Assembly (NCBI GenBank): GCA_048013815.1
Contig: CM106586.1
Span: forward strand, 15,686,001-15,750,000
Reading direction: 5' to 3'
Length of the DNA: 64,000 nucleotides
DNA from: Setoptus koraiensis
Taxonomy: Eukaryota; Arthropoda
Part shown: positions 60,294 through 64,000 of the stretch, one piece after another
Layout: every line of letters starts with the position of its first letter
Position numbering within the stretch: the stretch's first letter is position 1
Position numbers and translations under genes: made by a program
The notes under the pieces: model-generated
Database searches by the model: none
What the model saw: only the letters and a program-made list of their open reading frames with translations
Told to the model about the DNA's origin: nothing

Positions 60294-61337
60294 TCAATCC
60301 AAATGCTGTTAGTTGATAATTAGTTAATTCTTGCCTTATACATAAATAAACAATAAATAAATGAGGTCAATCGAGAATAACAACAACAAATGTTTTCAAG
60401 ATCGCACGCATATCAAGAACCATATGTGGACCGTTCCTTCAACCTTTCGAGTGCTGCCACCTGGAATTGTTCGAACGAACATCCTAGTTCGCCGACAATT
60501 CTATTCCGTGGTGCGAATTCGAATCACGAATGTTTCTCAGAGAACATTCTAACAAGCCTATGTAGACACAAGCGAACACTTGCATAAGGTTCAGTCGAAC
60601 GCAATGTAATAAATGTGTAATAAACACCGTTGCATAGCCACTGTTTGTTACCACATCCAGCAAGAGTCTACTGTCGGAATTGTTTGTTTGTCTGCGAAAA
60701 ACAAATAATCGCGGCTTTCGTATTCATTTGTCAACTACCGAAAGCGTTGCAACAGTATCAACGAAAAGTTTGGTAATGAACAAACACAACACTCAAATGA
60801 CACATTTGTCCACATGTCATGCTGCTGCTTTATTGGACAGTGGCGAGCCAATAAGATAACGTAAAACAAACAAAAACAATGTTTGACAGCTAACAAGTTG
60901 TGAGCTAATAAGAGAAGTTTTATTTTTCAACTTGTGATTATCATTAGTGTATTTAATCTTAAACAAATATATTCATCAAGCTTATTATTGATAGTTTCTT
61001 GTCGGCCATGTCTCAGTTGTTGCAAGTTAGATTGTCATAAGCTCAAATTGAAAATCTTGTTCCTAGATCCGTCTTAGGTTTCAAACAAAATAAAATAACT
61101 TCAGAACGAACATAAGTTTTGTAACATGATAAACGCAAACATTGATGATGATGATGCCGATTGATTGTTGAATGTAGGTTGTAGAATGAGTGCTCAGATA
61201 TTAGTTGCATGCTGGTCACATTCACTCCATATAGAGTCAATTGATGCAGATCAATAATTCTAAGTGTGAGATGTGTATCGACGCCGATGCTGATTGGGTG
61301 GTCTGGCATCAAGATTCCTGACTAATTTACGGCTTAA
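60294..61337. other. POLDIP2-SLC66A2 spacer
   Basis: About 1 kb of AT-rich DNA holding the POLDIP2 promoter side and the SLC66A2 3' flank. Overlapping small frames at 60361-60587 (+) have no family match. A minus-strand frame at 61043-61312 reads into the spacer without recognisable content. Confidence 0.5.
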
Positions 61338-62420
61338 TTAAGCCTTTGGTGTTGACAAGGTATGCGAACCTGAGCCCTTTCTTCGATAAATACAAACTTG
61401 GCATAATATAAGAAGATCTATGGTCACTTGTAATGTACCGCACAACCAGAATTGTTTGGGTGTGTTGCGTATAACAAAGTAGGCTGTCTTGTAGAGATCA
61501 CCCAGCAACCACATGAAGACCATACCCAAACTCATGCCTAAAACTGACTTCTTGCGAAAATTCTTGTACAACTGGGGCACACCTAACATAGACTCTATAA
61601 GCACCGACGCAAAACCGATCGCCTCAATCATGGCATTTTGATTGTTAATAATCAAAAGATACATTATACCAGACAAAATTATAGTAAATAAAGCTAGGAA
61701 CTCTAGAAAGCTTATGAATGTTGTCCATCTCCAAAAGTAACGAAAGTTGAGGCCTGTGTTGTGATGATGAGCGAAATTTTCATGCGAGATAGGACGGTTT
61801 TGTTAATGTCATGTGTTATATATATTATTACAGCTTCTGTCAGAAAGAATATTGCTGTGAAACTTTATCCATGTTTACTTACTGAAAAAATGATGTTTGC
61901 ATCTGCAATATGATTTAACTCTCACACATAGCTCCATTAAGAGAAGTTGACCAATGATCATAACGATACTTTGAATGAGTAAAGGAATCTCGAATGGACG
62001 ACCAACCCAGAAAGCTATTCTCAATATATTTGCGATTAGTTGAGTTAAACAAACATATGTAGAGAAACCAGAGCAGCTCTGGTTGCGATAAATAGTGCGG
62101 TATTGGGGAACATAGGGTAATAAGCAACCTATTATCACAGCGGTGGAACTAGAGTAATCTAATATCGTATAAAGCAATTTGATATTGTCAGGCGACATAA
62201 GAAAGTTTGATGATCCGTCTGTCGTAGATGAACCATTGTTGGGGTTTGTTGTTTCATATAGTGAGGAACTTAATGTTTGATTATCAAATAAATCTCCTGT
62301 TCGGGTTCCATTGATTGGTCCAAGTTCTGGTGAGGGCAGTATATCTAGAATTGGATTATCGCCGGATGTACTATTAATAGTTGTTGGTGAGGTATCATAA
62401 ATAGTCTCCTTTGAGTCCAT
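61338..62420 (-). CDS. SLC66A2: PQ-loop protein SLC66A2 (PQLC1)
   Basis: Two exons on the minus strand (62420-61883, 61753-61338; phase 1) give 317 residues (human 271). An acidic Ser/Thr/Asn-rich N-terminus of about 90 residues precedes seven hydrophobic helices. The first PQ motif is in GCLLPYVPQYRTIYRNQSCSGFSTYVCLTQLIANILRIAFWVGRPFEIPLL. The second is in ESMLGVPQLYKNFRKKSVLGMSLGMVFMWLLGDLYKTAYF. Both match PQLC1 closely. Between them the exon junction is followed by FRYFWRWTTFISFLEF, as in HFWQWSSFSDYV of human. SLC66 proteins are SWEET/MtN3-like carriers; SLC66A2 is placed on endosomal/Golgi membranes and linked to phospholipid scrambling. Its substrate is not settled. Confidence 0.94.
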
Positions 62421-64000
62421 GTTGAACCCAAATTTCGCCTGCGAGGTTCAACCAGTAATTGCCAGTAGGATGATGGTGTCTAGTGAGTGATGATGTGGTA
62501 AGTGTGTTGTGATGATAAATTACAAATAATAGTAGAATGGCAAATCGTGACTCATTTCCGACATCATCGATGATACAGTTTTAATAGTGTGCTAGTATGG
62601 CGATTATTGGCAACATAAAATGCCAAGTCTATCAATCCGTGATATGTGTGTGTGTGTAATGCGCTCTAGATAGTGTCTTTTTTCACTAGTTTCTGTAAGA
62701 TTTATGCTTAGTCACTATTGGTCACAATACTGAGGATAGTAGGTTATTGACAAACGAATTATTCGAAGTAAGATTCTCCATTAAATGATTAGTATAGTTT
62801 GCAAACATGTTTGATGAGTAGTTGTTGTAGTGTGTATATGTTTATGCGTGAGTGTGTGTTGGTGTGTATCTCTATGACGGATAACTTTCTGTCAATAGCA
62901 TCTGGTGATTGAGTTGTTTGTGTGTTGAGTAGTAGTCACAGTAAAAGTTCAATTATCCTTGTCCAAACACTACAACTATAAATCGTGTATTAGCCGTGAT
63001 TATCTGTTTGTAGCCAGTTAGCTAACAGTTTTTTGTTTCACACCGTGTAGCAATGGTGTTGCTGTTGTCGCAAATATCGCAATGTGTTGGCAATAGTAAA
63101 GTCAGTCTTTGACAAGCATCTGTGTCTATTTGTATGTGTCTATTGAATTTTTACAATACGTATAGAATTTCCAGTAGTAGCAATGGCACTGGTAATAGTA
63201 GTGGTGATAGTTTTTTCTCCATGATACATCAGCCGTGATACATTGGATTGGTTTGTGTTCTATTATTAGTATTTCAGTATTGTTGTCGTTGTTGTTGTTG
63301 TTGTTGACTAGAGTGTATATTTCTGAGAGTGTAATCGGCCTAAAACAATATTGTTGCCGTTGTTGTTGTTTTTGCAGCAATAAACGAAATGAATTTTTCC
63401 CTCTAGGAATGAAAGGGTACCTGGGCGACCTTGAGTTTCGCTTGAGCTTTCAATAAAATGTGCTCGCTGATTGATACATAGTCGTGAGAATGCCGTCGGA
63501 CCAATGTAATTACATAGGTAGGTGACTTTTCTTTTCTTCTTCTCTCCTTTGTCTAAAATAGCATGTATCGTGCGCTGGTCGGCCTATCAAGTGTCCGCAC
63601 CGAATAAAGCTGAAGCTATTTTAATCCGGCGGCACGTCGCAGCGTTCAGTGTTTAGTGTGTGTGTGTGTGTTGAATAAATGTTGTGAGGTAAATGCCAGA
63701 ACGTCACGTTGGATGATGGTGTCTGACAACCGCACCGATGATTATTACCTGGCGACAAACGTATAATGGCCGGGGAATAACCTCAGCTATTACTATTTTG
63801 TTGTTGTTGTTGTTGATTTATTTATTTTTTATTCTGATTATGGCTGCTAATACGACGATAGGTTGCTCCTGTTTACCAGACAGGCTGTGTGTGTGTGTGT
63901 GCGTGATAACTGTTGTTTGTGCAACTCACTTGTTAGTGCTCGATATCTGTCTATGCTCGTTGGTACGTCCGTTCGCTCGCTCGCTCGTTTAGCCGTGTTC
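62421..64000. other. SLC66A2 5' flank and right window edge
   Basis: AT-rich with short (GT)n, (GTT)n and (GTGT)n tracts near 62645-62660, 63290-63305, 63657-63671 and 63885-63902. The last bases contain cgctcgctcgctcg. No gene recognised. Confidence 0.5.

Overview
The window is eukaryotic nuclear DNA. It has spliced protein genes with short GT-AG introns (mostly about 60-170 bases), long non-coding stretches full of microsatellites, and no operons. The gene set (a Smad2/3 gene of Smox type, an intronless UDP-glycosyltransferase without signal peptide or membrane anchor, arthropod-type housekeeping genes) points to an arthropod, most likely an acariform mite. That assignment is an inference from protein flavour, not a proof. 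I see no reverse transcriptase, transposase, capsid, CRISPR, rRNA or tRNA.

Left part (1-31 kb) is gene-poor. It holds the 5' part of a large NACHT/WD-repeat gene related to NWD2 (minus strand, running off the left edge), then about 9.6 kb without a recognisable gene, then a two-exon Smad2/3 gene (14.16-15.89 kb), then about 15.5 kb without a recognisable gene. By eye, base composition switches between two states. About 1-12 kb and 18-29 kb are GC-rich, CpG-rich and packed with short tandem repeats and palindromes. About 12-18 kb and everything after 29 kb are AT-rich.

Right part (31-64 kb) is AT-rich and gene-dense. In order it holds: a four-exon C2H2 zinc-finger gene (+), an Asn-rich single-finger nuclear protein (+), LYRM7 (-), Arp2 (+), a TRIC cation channel TMEM38 (-), the WD40 half of PAN2 (+), an intronless UGT (-), ICMT (+), LAMTOR5 (-, its coding end overlapping that of ICMT), USP3 (+, seven exons), an RMDN-like TPR gene (-), an ACBD4/5-like acyl-CoA-binding protein (+), POLDIP2 (-) and SLC66A2/PQLC1 (-). 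These genes do not form one pathway. They serve TGF-beta/activin signalling, actin nucleation, mitochondrial complex III assembly, ER/SR potassium counter-current, mRNA deadenylation, detoxification, CAAX-protein methylation, mTORC1 scaffolding, deubiquitination and lipid handling.

The most unusual spot is 42.0-45.7 kb. A truncated PAN2 gene lies between two inverted copies of the 5' end of the TRIC channel gene (316 bases each, about 98% identical by eye). A 309-base foldback element lies just upstream of PAN2, and an older TRIC fragment lies just downstream. Other points of note are a Smad L3 loop mixing TGF-beta-type and BMP-type residues, a GC-AG intron in the zinc-finger gene, and several structured repeats. 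I found no clear previously undescribed system; the findings are local anomalies that can be checked.
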